This document shows, in pieces, positions 56,836-64,000 of a stretch of DNA of 64,000 nt (the stretch's first letter is position 1; every line of letters starts with the position of its first letter). This DNA is from Duganella sp. 1411. GTDB lineage: Bacteria > Pseudomonadota > Gammaproteobacteria > Burkholderiales > Burkholderiaceae_D. Position numbers and translations under genes: made by a program. The stretch spans positions 1,054,001-1,118,000 of the forward strand of contig NZ_JAFICD010000001.1 in the NCBI RefSeq assembly GCF_017833525.1, given 5' to 3'. The notes below the pieces were generated by a model that saw only the letters and a program-made list of their open reading frames with translations, searched no databases and was not told the origin of the DNA.

Positions 56836-57237
56836 ATGAAAACCATTAAAACCATAGAAAATTTATATCAAGAGATTGCTGCGGAGGCAGTCCAAAGTGC
56901 TCCCGACTTAACTGGAAAGCTGCTGTTCGCCGCAGATATTAAAGAGGGGGTGGTATCTTCCGCTCTTGTTTATGAAAAAGGAAAAGAAAAGACTGCGACT
57001 TTCAAATTTAGCACTTCATCACTGATCGATTTGGCATATGAACTTTGGGAAAAATGGAAAGAGGATCCAAAAAATTCTGAATGGATAGGAATGGAGCTTA
57101 CCGTCTCAAACGGAAAATTCGAGATTAATTTCACTTATCCCGATCAAATAGATTCCGATGAAGATTTCGATGATCGTCGACAAGAAATATTTGACCGCCA
57201 CTTTATTGATAAAAAAATAGATTACTCCAATGTTTAA
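56836..57237 (+). CDS. YezG/DUF600-family immunity protein for the endonuclease
   Basis: A 133-aa acidic protein: ENLYQEIAAEAVQSAPDLTG, FKFSTSSLIDLAYELWEKWK, WIGMELTVSNGKFEINFTYP and YPDQIDSDEDFDDRRQEIFD. This is the DUF600/YezG pattern; in Bacillus, YezG neutralises YeeF, an Endonuclea_NS_2 toxin of the same type as the neighbour here. RBS AAGGAAG, 11 bases after the toxin stop. AT-rich. Confidence 0.88.
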   Translation: MKTIKTIENLYQEIAAEAVQSAPDLTGKLLFAADIKEGVVSSALVYEKGKEKTATFKFSTSSLIDLAYELWEKWKEDPKNSEWIGMELTVSNGKFEINFTYPDQIDSDEDFDDRRQEIFDRHFIDKKIDYSNV

Positions 57238-57566
57238 TTAACAAAACATTGGACTGCCTTAGAAAATGCAAGAGCAAAGCCTAGCCGTCGGCGTAAGATA
57301 GGCGATTATGTGGGCCAAGAGCGCAGCAGCAATGCCGATTCACTGGACGGGGCACAGCTAGTCGATCCGATATTATCGCAAGTGTGATTCGAGACAAGGG
57401 GAAAGGCCCCGCCGCATCAAGACCGCGAAGTGAGGTGCGTGTTAGCTGTCAAATGAGAGGCGCGCGTTGGCATAGAACATTTATTCTTGAATATGTTCAC
57501 GGCTGCGTGCCAACCTCAACCATTATTCGACCAGCCGCGTGCATACGGATAACCCCTAGCCCAGGT
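57238..57566. other. Gene-free spacer before the tssK/tssL scar
   Basis: No supported gene. It holds only short shadow frames and no recognisable repeat. Composition is intermediate between the AT-rich immunity gene and the backbone. It probably holds decayed sequence from the junction that ends module 3. Confidence 0.4.
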
Positions 57567-57790
57567 AAGGGCGGTAATGCATTCGATGAGCATGCGCAAA
57601 CTTTATGGGAGCGTGGGACTGCTCTTGCGACCCAAGCATTGTCAGCAACAGGACCGCTGCTATAAGCAGCGGCTGCACGTCAGCGCCAAGGATTGCAGAA
57701 GGCGCGGTTCCCAGGCGTCGAGCTGCAACTGGCCCACTCGCCAAGCGTAGGCGTGCAACTGGGTATTGTTCGGCGAACATATGCCGAAAT
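57567..57790 (+). pseudogene. Rearranged fragments of tssK and tssL
   Basis: From 57567 the DNA parallels the tssK leader and first codons at 50111-50225 (shared words include GCATTCGATGAGCAT, CAGCAACAGGACCGCT and AGCAGCGGCTGCACG) with many point changes. At about 57711-57757 the same gene's next segment (50241-50288) appears inverted (reverse complement of ACGCCTGGGG-CGTGGGCCAG-TTGCAGCTCG). At 57750-57775 a tssL piece follows (TATTGTTCGGCGA, as at 51831-51843). None is translatable. A mosaic scar of the locus's own structural genes. Confidence 0.88.
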
Positions 57791-57808
57791 ACTTACGAGA
57801 CAAAAAAA

Positions 57809-58267
57809 ATGAATCCAAACCTCACAACTACATTTGAACAACTTACGCTTGCGGTGAAGTCCAACAGCGATCAGTCCGTTAAGGGAATTGACAGTGCATT
57901 GCAGATTATCGCACAGGAAGCAGATCCGATATCTGTTGCGGTACTATTACTGTCTTTGGACGATCAGTTTCAGTTTGACGAAGGAATGTTTTCGATAATC
58001 CGCACTGCCGAAATGTTCGATGACAAAAGTTACGTCTCAGGTTTTTTAACCGCAATACCGCATTTAACAAAAGCAGCACCGAAATGGGCATCAATTGTTC
58101 TCATGCGTATACTAAACAGCGACGAGACCAAGAAAGAACTGATTAGGGCTCTAATTAGCTCCAATCAGGACGCAAAGAAAGCTGTCGAGAATCTTTGCAA
58201 CATGATTAACGAGCAGAGCACGGATTTCCTAAGCAAAACTGTAGCAGTACACGTAGCTACTAGATAG
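57809..58267 (+). CDS. Imm30-like immunity protein (orphan)
   Basis: A 152-aa protein starting MNPNLTTTFEQLTLAVKSNS. The core SALQIIAQEADPISVAVLLL, LDDQFQFDEGMFSIIRTAEM, YVSGFLTAIPHLTKAAPKWA and RILNSDETKKELIRALISSN matches the Imm30 pattern. No cognate toxin gene is adjacent, so it is an orphan, likely protecting against a rival's or lost effector. AT-rich; the ATG has GAGA upstream. Confidence 0.72.
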   Translation: MNPNLTTTFEQLTLAVKSNSDQSVKGIDSALQIIAQEADPISVAVLLLSLDDQFQFDEGMFSIIRTAEMFDDKSYVSGFLTAIPHLTKAAPKWASIVLMRILNSDETKKELIRALISSNQDAKKAVENLCNMINEQSTDFLSKTVAVHVATR

Positions 58268-58344
58268 CCATTCACTCTGCCCGGACGCACCGCAAAGGCA
58301 AAACCAGAACGCCAATTTTCAACACTGTCAGAAGCTATCGCTGT

Positions 58345-58438
58345 TAATCAACCCATTTCAAACTGCTTAGAAATTTCCCCAGATGCGAAATGTTTAATCA
58401 TCGCTAGAACAGCATTCGGACAATTATTCCTGTGGCTA
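58345..58438 (+). pseudogene. Fragment of a GAD-like/DUF1851 immunity gene
   Basis: The frame at 58382-58435 reads DAKCLIIARTAFGQLFLW, matching the CLAIARTAFGRTFLW block of the three GAD/DUF1851 proteins downstream. Both sides lose similarity at once. It is a remnant of a fourth copy, cut by recombination. Confidence 0.8.
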
Positions 58439-58565
58439 TTGCAGGAGTTGCGGCCGACGCATCTGGGCTGGTTAAGCGATGCCATGGCTTCCCAGCTTAC
58501 ATATTGAGATTCCATCACTTCAGCGACGATGGAGCGGGCCAAAGCTATCTCAGAAAGGCTGGAAC

Positions 58566-58934
58566 ATGAAAAACCGCCAAACAGACCTGATTACCGAGCT
58601 AACCAAACGTTTTATTGATGAGATCCAAAAGCTAGAGCCTGCATTTGTGCAAGCGTTTTTTAGATTTTATTCAGAAGAACGGATGTACGAATCTTGTTCA
58701 TCTTACACGACGGTGTCTGACGTGCACATCATCAGCGCTCTTATGCAAGATGAGTTCTTCGACGAGATGAACAATATTTGCGTCGAATTGCTTACTGGAA
58801 TGGATAAAAATCCTGCTCTCTTGCTTCTAACTATAGACAAAGATTTGGACTACGAAATTAAGTTTGAATACGAAGATATGGAAAAGTGGCGGATTAGCCT
58901 TGCTGATGGCGGTACTGGTACACCAACAGAATGA
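58566..58934 (+). CDS. Small acidic hypothetical protein, probable immunity protein
   Basis: A 122-aa protein starting MKNRQTDLITELTKRFIDEI. It is acidic, with FVQAFFRFYSEERMYESCSS and KFEYEDMEKWRISLADGGTG. I do not recognise a family. Size, acidity, AT-rich composition and position inside an immunity array suggest immunity, by context only. It ends 27 bases before the first GAD-like gene. Confidence 0.5.
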   Translation: MKNRQTDLITELTKRFIDEIQKLEPAFVQAFFRFYSEERMYESCSSYTTVSDVHIISALMQDEFFDEMNNICVELLTGMDKNPALLLLTIDKDLDYEIKFEYEDMEKWRISLADGGTGTPTE

Positions 58935-58961
58935 TTTCCAGCGTTGCTAAAGGATTTGATC

Positions 58962-59609
58962 ATGGATGAATGTTACGAAATTTTCCTTTCGGAACTTGGA
59001 CCACAGTTCAGCAAAGTGCAGCCGTCGGATATAGAAATCGCCAAGTTCGAGGGACACTTGCCTCAAAAGCTGCTTGAATACTGGAGGCTTTATGGTTGGG
59101 GTGGATACTACGATGGTCTTTTTTGGCTAGTAAACCCAGAAGACTATGCCTCAGTCGTCCAGGCTTGGCTAAAGGACACTGCCATTGAAAATAAAGAGGA
59201 CTGCTTGGCGATTGCTAGGACAGCTTTTGGCCGAACATTTCTATGGAATAAAAAAACTGGCCAGAATGTCACGATTGTGCCGTTGGACTCACAGATCATT
59301 ACTTCTCCACCAAACAAAACCGTCTTGGCTGGTGATGACACTATCCCATTACAATCATTTCTTATCGAAAAAAAAAGCGGATCGTCTTGATATAGAAGAC
59401 GTGAAGGAAAAAAATTTATTCAAACGTGCCTTGAAAAAGTTAGGCCCGGTTGCCGCAGATGAAATGTATGGTTTCGAACCTGCACTTTGCATTGGCGGTA
59501 TGACCGTATGGAAAATCTTAGAAAAGTCAAAATAATTGAACACTTGACTCTTTTGGAGCAACTGGGAGAAATAGAAATAATGCATTTAGACGTAAGCCGA
59601 CATTTGTAA
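58962..59609 (+). pseudogene. GAD-like/DUF1851 (Tdi1-type) immunity gene, two frameshifts
   Basis: Starts MDECYEIFLSELGPQFSKVQ behind AAAGGATTTGATC and follows the intact neighbour at 59.7 kb closely (GWGGYYDGLFWLVNPEDY, IARTAFGRTFLWNKKTGQN). A 9-A tract at 59368-59376 shifts the frame after FLIEKK, stopping at 59390. The alternate frame continues DVKEKNLFKRALKKLGPVAA, then a second shift near 59495 restores ENL-type residues to the stop at 59609. Tdi1-type proteins (GAD-like plus DUF1851) neutralise Tde-type DNase effectors. Probably inactive unless the A-tract varies. Confidence 0.82.
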
Positions 59610-59730
59610 ATTATGAGGTGACGAGCCAAGTGTAGTGGGCCGCTTCACTCTCGAAAATGTGAGCAGTTTCAAGGTAACATAGTCGGCAACTAGAAAAATA
59701 GCCGTGAACTGACGATTACTATGAATAATT

Positions 59731-60378
59731 ATGGATGAATACTTCGAAATTTTCCTTTCTGATTGGGGCCCGCAGATTAGCAAAACCCAGCCCAACAAGG
59801 CAGAAATAGAAGAATTTAGAGGAAAATTACCAGATAAATTAATTGAATACTGGCAAGCGAACGGTTGGGGCGGCTACTACAACGGGTTATTTTGGTTCAC
59901 CAATCCCAATGAATACATACCAGTAGTTGATGCTTGGCTAGATGGAACCGATATTTCGGACAAAAGTGCCTATTTTGCTATTGCAAGAACGGCCTTCGGC
60001 CGCGTTTTCCTATGGAACAAGAAAACTGGCCAAAATGCAACAATCGATGCTTTATCTTCACGACTTATCATCACCCCTCCTGATAAAAAAGTTATTGATG
60101 GAGATGATACAAAAGCTTTTCAATATTTCATCAGTGGTGAAGAACCAGACGATCTTGACTTTAAGGATGTGAAGGAAAAGCCCCTTTTTAAAAAGGCTCT
60201 AAAAAAGCTGGGGCCAGTCGCATTCGACGAAATGTATGGCTTTGAGCCACCCCTATGCATTGGCGGTATGCCCCACCTTGAGAATCTTAATAAGGTAAAG
60301 GCGGTGGAACATTTGGTTCTTCTCGAGCAACTGGGAGACGTAGAAGTGATGCGAATCGATGTGAGCAGTCATCTCTAA
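59731..60378 (+). CDS. GAD-like/DUF1851 (Tdi1-type) immunity protein, intact copy
   Basis: A 215-aa protein: N-terminal GAD-like domain (MDEYFEIFLSDWGPQISKTQ, LPDKLIEYWQANGWGGYYNG) and C-terminal DUF1851 domain (FKKALKKLGPVAFDEMYGFE, LVLLEQLGDVEVMRIDVSSH). This architecture occurs in Tdi1, which binds the DNase effector Tde1 of Agrobacterium. No Tde-type (toxin_43/HxxD) gene is in the window, so this is an orphan. AT-rich. Confidence 0.8.
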   Translation: MDEYFEIFLSDWGPQISKTQPNKAEIEEFRGKLPDKLIEYWQANGWGGYYNGLFWFTNPNEYIPVVDAWLDGTDISDKSAYFAIARTAFGRVFLWNKKTGQNATIDALSSRLIITPPDKKVIDGDDTKAFQYFISGEEPDDLDFKDVKEKPLFKKALKKLGPVAFDEMYGFEPPLCIGGMPHLENLNKVKAVEHLVLLEQLGDVEVMRIDVSSHL

Positions 60379-60530
60379 GCCTAGCGGACGGTGGAGGCGC
60401 CCCCGCCACCTTAGCGAATTGGACGGGGGACGATTTTAGTGGCCTGCATAGCGAACCAAGAAAATCGCTCCCGAAGTTCAAGCCAACGCTAAAATCAATG
60501 TTAAACTTCCAGCATGCTAATGGTTAAGTT

Positions 60531-61172
60531 ATGAATCCATACTTTGAAGAGTTTCTAGAAGAGTTCTCACCACAATTAGATCCCGTTAAGATCAAAGCTG
60601 CACTTTTGGAAAAATACAAAAATGTGCTTCCTCAGGCGATGTTAGATTTTTGGTCAGAAGTTGGTTGGTCGGGGTATGCAAACGGAATCATGTGGAGCAC
60701 CGATCCTGAGGAATTCGAACCTGCCCTAGCCGCTTGGCTCGACGGTAGCAATTTATTAAGCCGAGACAAATATACCGTGATAGCACGTAGTGCCTTCGGA
60801 AAGCTTTTTGTTTGGGGAAAAGCGACGGGCTTAACTATAATTATCAATCCGTTGATTTCTTCCATCACCACGGTGGAACCCACTTTAGAGGCTAAAAAAT
60901 CGGATTCAGCAATTTCTGCCTTTTTCCTCTCAAAAGATAAAGAAGACTTTGATTTCGACGACCAGAAAGATAAGCCGATGTTCGCTCGTGCGTTTAAAAA
61001 GCTCGGCCCCTTAAAATCAGATGAGATGTATGCATTTGAACCTGCCTTAAGTATTGGCGGCACAGCGAAGATTGAAAATCTTGTAAAGGTAAAAATGATT
61101 GAACACCTAGTTCTTCTTTCGCAATTTGGTCCTGCCGAATTTACACACATTGATGTCAGTCGGCACATATAG
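60531..61172 (+). CDS. GAD-like/DUF1851 (Tdi1-type) immunity protein, divergent copy
   Basis: A 213-aa paralogue of the previous gene (MNPYFEEFLEEFSPQLDPVK, WSEVGWSGYANGIMWSTDPE, VIARSAFGKLFVWGKATG, FARAFKKLGPLKSDEMYAFE, EFTHIDVSRHI). It is more diverged than the other two, suggesting it protects against a different toxin variant. Like them it has no neighbouring toxin gene. The vgrG mosaic begins 19 bases after its stop. Confidence 0.8.
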   Translation: MNPYFEEFLEEFSPQLDPVKIKAALLEKYKNVLPQAMLDFWSEVGWSGYANGIMWSTDPEEFEPALAAWLDGSNLLSRDKYTVIARSAFGKLFVWGKATGLTIIINPLISSITTVEPTLEAKKSDSAISAFFLSKDKEDFDFDDQKDKPMFARAFKKLGPLKSDEMYAFEPALSIGGTAKIENLVKVKMIEHLVLLSQFGPAEFTHIDVSRHI

Positions 61173-61190
61173 AACGCAATTTCAGGAACA

Positions 61191-61466
61191 TGCTGCGCTC
61201 CGGCGGAGGCATGCTGATCTCGACCACGGCGGTTGCGATCTGCGACGGCTTGTAGCCCAACCAGTGAGGTACCATCACTTCCGCGACAAGCCATCGACGA
61301 ATTCAACGCGCTACGCCCAACGCGCTGCGCCGCGTGCAAGCGAACGCGGTGACCATGAGCAGCTGGGACCCGGCGCAACTCGTGGCCCCGGCGGCCGAGC
61401 AGACGACCAGCCTCGACATCGGCGAACTGGAAGATTTCGCTCAAGCTGATACAGGCCGACGACGGG
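61191..61466 (+). pseudogene. Mosaic of three vgrG3 fragments
   Basis: Three vgrG3 pieces lie in the same orientation but in reverse order. 61191-61231 matches 54131-54171 (TGCTGCGCTC…GCATGCTGATCTC). 61290-61430 matches 53001-53126 (GCCATCGACGAATTCAACGC…CTCGACATCGGCGAACTG), with a 14-base internal duplication. 61431-61466 matches about 52496-52532 (CGCTCAAGCTG…CAGGCCGACG). Identity is high in the middle piece, implying a recent event. No coding capacity. This marks a recombination endpoint of the immunity array. Confidence 0.88.
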
Positions 61467-61680
61467 TGCGGACACTGGCCCCTCAAGCAGGGAGAGCTCC
61501 TATCGATCTCTAGACAGGTGCGTGGAAGGCGCGGCTTCTCGCGGCTAGGCAAGTTTTAGACTTTCGGGAAGTGCAACTTGAAGGTGCTGTGGACAAAAAA
61601 AGAAAGGCGACGGCGAACACTTTTACGACCTCTGTAAAATCCGAAAATGCACAACCACAGCTCATCCTAAGAACGCCCAA

Positions 61681-62241
61681 ATGAATCCGATTAGATCTTT
61701 TCTTACCGTGGGTCTTGCGCTCACCGTCCATGTTGTCTCGGCAGCTACGCAAGCCCCCGTATTGTTATTCCGACTTGAAAATAGTGAAGCCATTTGCATA
61801 GAAACGGGTAAAAACACCAGTAGTCGAGACTGTGATCATTTCGTTAATTCCAATTCGCTCGACAAGGGCGCCAAGCAAATATTGCGGCAAAGCGAAGCGC
61901 TTTTACCCGTATTTTCCCAGCCTAGCGAAAGAGGAATCTATTTGGTGGTTATCGCCAGAACGCCATCAAGAATTCCTCAAGGCAACGCTTATTGTGGGGC
62001 TGGTTACGAAGATCATGCCGTCTTATTTGAGTACACAAACAAAAAGACATCTCTTCGAGATGATTTTCTTTTACAAAGCTGCTTAAATTCTATTTCATTG
62101 GATCCCGGGGGTGACGACGATATCTTAAAATCACTCTTTGTTGACCAACATAACCATTCAATAAGATTTAGATGGCTCACCGATGCAGAGGATCAGAACC
62201 ATACATTGACAATTGCGAACGGAAAATTTCTGTTGAAGTAA
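61681..62241 (+). CDS. Secreted hypothetical protein
   Basis: A 186-aa protein with a cleavable signal peptide (MNPIRSFLTVGLALTVHVVS-AAT) and a cysteine-containing mature domain (AICIETGKNTSSRDCDHF, GNAYCGAGYEDHAVLFEY, LLQSCLNSISLDPGGDD). No family recognised. Its periplasmic location, AT-rich composition and position after the immunity array make a periplasmic immunity protein possible, but nothing proves it. Confidence 0.55.
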   Translation: MNPIRSFLTVGLALTVHVVSAATQAPVLLFRLENSEAICIETGKNTSSRDCDHFVNSNSLDKGAKQILRQSEALLPVFSQPSERGIYLVVIARTPSRIPQGNAYCGAGYEDHAVLFEYTNKKTSLRDDFLLQSCLNSISLDPGGDDDILKSLFVDQHNHSIRFRWLTDAEDQNHTLTIANGKFLLK

Positions 62242-62514
62242 CAGTCAGTAGGAATTTCTAGCCCAGATGACCCACTTATCTCTTCAAACCATTTCCAGCC
62301 GAACTTGCCCGAAGACTAGTATGAGTGTGGAAGATGCACCAAAACAGAGTCCCCCTGAAGGCAAAGGGATCAAACGCATTAATCGCCTGTATTCATCAAA
62401 GCACTACCAATCTCGATGCGAGTCGACCAAGTGGCATTATTAGAACGATCCGTACCTCCGATTAACATCACCGCCCGCCGTTGCGTGCCTTACGTCAGTT
62501 GAACAGCCCCACAC

Positions 62515-63506
62515 GTGTTTCGCCCACAATTAACATTCCTGCTTCTCTTCTCGACGGGCTGCTGCTCAGCCCAAACTTTATGCATGCCTGCAGAAAAAAC
62601 CTTCTTCTCCTGTCCTGCCGCGAAGAAGATCGTATCTTTTTGTACCACTGCCGATACGAGGACCTATCGCTTCGGCAAGCCGAAGAAAATCGAGATGGCT
62701 TACACGGGCGGCGTGGTGGACCAGAAATTCAGTCGCACATCGGTGCTCGGCGCGAGCAACGCGGCCAACATTATTTCATTCACCAACAAAAATGTGGAAT
62801 ATCAGCTGATTTCTCCAATGCGCGGTGGTCCCTTCCTTGAAGTCAGGAAAGGCGACAAAATGCTCGCAGACATTGCTTGTGAGAACGGTTGGGCAAAGAC
62901 AGTCGGTGATCCTGACCAGTCATCGCCGTTCATCAAAGAGCCGGCAATGGACGAAAGCAAGGAGCAGGAAAAAAAAATGAGCGCTCTAGACGCGGGCTAT
63001 TTGGCATCCCAGCACATCGCGGTGCAGGGCGACCTGGTCAGCGCCCGGCACGTGGCGGATACAACTGGCGAACACGTCCTCGTCCTCAGCCGCAAGCATG
63101 ATCGCGACGCGATCCAGCTCAACGCCGCCTATTTCACCAATCGAGCTGGCGGCAGGAATGGATCATCCGCGACGGCGTCGATTGCCCCGGCCTGGACGCG
63201 GACGCCAGCTTCTTCCCCGCCGCCCTCACCTTCACCGATCTGAACCACGATGGACGGATGAAAGTGACCGTCAGCTACCGCACCTTTTGCAGCGGCGGCG
63301 TCGATCCCTACACGGTCAAAGTCATCCTCAGGGACGGCGCCACCAAGCTGGCGATCCGGGGCGAGTCGCTAGTGCGCTTCCCCGGCCAGCCGCCGTTTGG
63401 CGGCACACACCAGCACGACAAGGCCCTGCTTTCCCCCGCCTACGCGGCATATAAGCAGCATCTCGACCAGATCTGGAAAGTAGTCTCCGCCGACAACCGT
63501 AAATAG
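62515..63506 (+). pseudogene. Secreted protein gene broken by a frameshift (C-terminal M949-like domain)
   Basis: Frame 1 (GTG at 62515) gives a signal peptide (MFRPQLTFLLLFSTGCCSAQ) and a cysteine-rich domain (FFSCPAAKKIVSFCTTADTR), then DTTGEHVLVLSRKHDRDAIQ. Near 63140-63155 the reading frame changes: frame 1 becomes nonsense (to 63243), while the sequence continues in another frame as EWIIRDGVDCPGLDADASFF, TDLNHDGRMKVTVSYRTFCS and VILRDGATKLAIRGESLVRF to the stop at 63506. The second half resembles M949_RS01915-type proteins. Either a true frameshift or a sequencing error; without it, one secreted protein of about 330 aa. Confidence 0.68.
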
Positions 63507-63553
63507 CCGCCGGCGCCAGCGCGTCCAGCCCCCTGCGGCCGACTTTCTCTTTG

Positions 63554-63559
63554 TATAAT
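63554..63559 (+). promoter_or_regulatory. Candidate -10 element for the MFS transporter gene
   Basis: TATAAT, an exact -10 consensus, lies 71 bases upstream of the transporter ATG in a GC-rich spacer. No good -35 is seen at 16-18 bases spacing, so an activator or a weak promoter is implied. Confidence 0.4.
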
Positions 63560-63630
63560 GACTTCGCTCGGCCAGTCACCGCAGTGAAGGGCTCGCCCTG
63601 CCATCGACAACAACAACGAGGCGTACCAAT

Positions 63631-64000
63631 ATGCACAACAACGAAAACGACGCGGCAAAGCCGGCCCGGGCCGCATCGGGCCAGGGCATCTCCAAAAGCC
63701 CCCAAGAAACCGCCGCGCCCGATCGCCCACTCACGCGCCAGGACTACAAAACCCTGTCGCTGGCCGCCCTCGGCGGCGCGCTGGAATTCTACGACTTCAT
63801 CATCTTCGTCTTTTTCGCCACCTCGATCGGCGCCCTGTTCTTCCCGCCGACGATGCCGGACTGGTTGCGCCTGTTCCAGACCTTCGGCATCTTCGCCGCC
63901 GGCTACGTGGTGCGCCCGCTCGGCGGAATGGTGATGGCGCACTTCGGCGACCTGGCGGGGCGCAAGAAGATGTTCAACCTGTCGATCCTGCTGATGGCGG
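63631..64000 (+). CDS. MHS-family MFS transporter, 5' part only
   Basis: The first 123 codons are visible: a hydrophilic 40-residue N-terminus, then helix 1 (LSLAALGGALEFYDFIIFVF), helix 2 (GIFAAGYVVRPLGGMVMAHF) and the diagnostic MFS loop GDLAGRKKMF. The LEFYDF and RPLGG..FGD.aGRKK pattern is the metabolite:H+ symporter (MHS) group, which includes proline/betaine, citrate and dicarboxylate carriers; substrate cannot be told from this part. The gene runs off the window. GAGG lies 9 bases before the ATG. Composition is back to the high-GC backbone. Confidence 0.88.
   Translation, partial: MHNNENDAAKPARAASGQGISKSPQETAAPDRPLTRQDYKTLSLAALGGALEFYDFIIFVFFATSIGALFFPPTMPDWLRLFQTFGIFAAGYVVRPLGGMVMAHFGDLAGRKKMFNLSILLMA

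Noticed and set aside
58505..58525. Short word CCATCACTTC[A/C]GCGAC shared with 61271-61286
   Set aside because: Only about 16 bases; flanks differ, so a repeated element cannot be claimed.
62242..62514. Possible small gene between the two secreted-protein genes
   Set aside because: No frame with a plausible start, composition or motif; looks like plain spacer.

Overview
The window looks like a chromosome segment of a high-GC betaproteobacterium. The best fit is Burkholderiales, family Oxalobacteraceae (Massilia/Duganella/Janthinobacterium-like). That placement is an inference from gene content and codon use; no rRNA or other marker gene is present.

Left flank (1-13.4 kb). An oxygen-independent ubiquinone hydroxylation operon (ubiU-ubiV-ubiT, minus strand, ubiT cut by the window edge) diverges from a DUF2249 gene and an NnrS-like/heme-copper-like membrane protein gene. 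A perfect FNR/Anr box (TTGAT-N4-ATCAA) lies between them. A PaaX-like regulator gene and a small ORF follow. Next come a minus-strand operon (sialidase-like protein, two multi-pass membrane proteins, an LTA-synthase-type phosphotransferase) and a HupE/UreJ-like gene paired with an Ig-domain DUF3500 lipoprotein gene.

Core (13.6-57.2 kb). One type VI secretion system (T6SS) locus with its effector modules. Structural genes lie in two blocks: 30.7-40.2 kb plus strand (M15 peptidase, PAAR, thiolase-like protein, tssM, tagF, OmpA protein, tssA) and 40.3-49.9 kb minus strand (tssH, tssG, tssF, tssE, hcp, tssC, tssB, TPR lipoprotein). tssK-tssL continue rightward from 50.1 kb. Three full-length vgrG genes each head a module with a DUF4123 adaptor gene: (1) a VasX-like pore-forming effector plus a DUF6708 protein; (2) a Tle1/DUF2235 lipase carrying a late-embryogenesis-abundant-like 11-residue repeat tail, flanked by two paralogous lipoprotein immunity candidates; (3) a non-specific endonuclease plus a YezG/DUF600 immunity protein. 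I see no tssJ, fha, ppkA or pppA in the window.

Accessory wreckage. Modules 1 and 2 converge on a debris field (21.4-23.4 kb). It holds an IS30-type transposase remnant, a headless copy of the VasX-like toxin C-terminus, and a vgrG/DUF4123 scar. Downstream of module 3 (57.2-63.5 kb) is an AT-richer orphan-immunity array: an Imm30-like protein, an unknown small acidic protein, and three GAD/DUF1851 (Tdi1-like) paralogues plus a fragment of a fourth. One paralogue is frameshifted at a 9-A tract. The array is interrupted by scrambled fragments of this locus's own tssK, tssL and vgrG genes. These scars are the most informative unusual signal: they record repeated homologous or illegitimate insertion of effector/immunity cassettes at vgrG ends. 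The window closes with two secreted-protein genes (one broken) and the start of an MHS-type MFS transporter.
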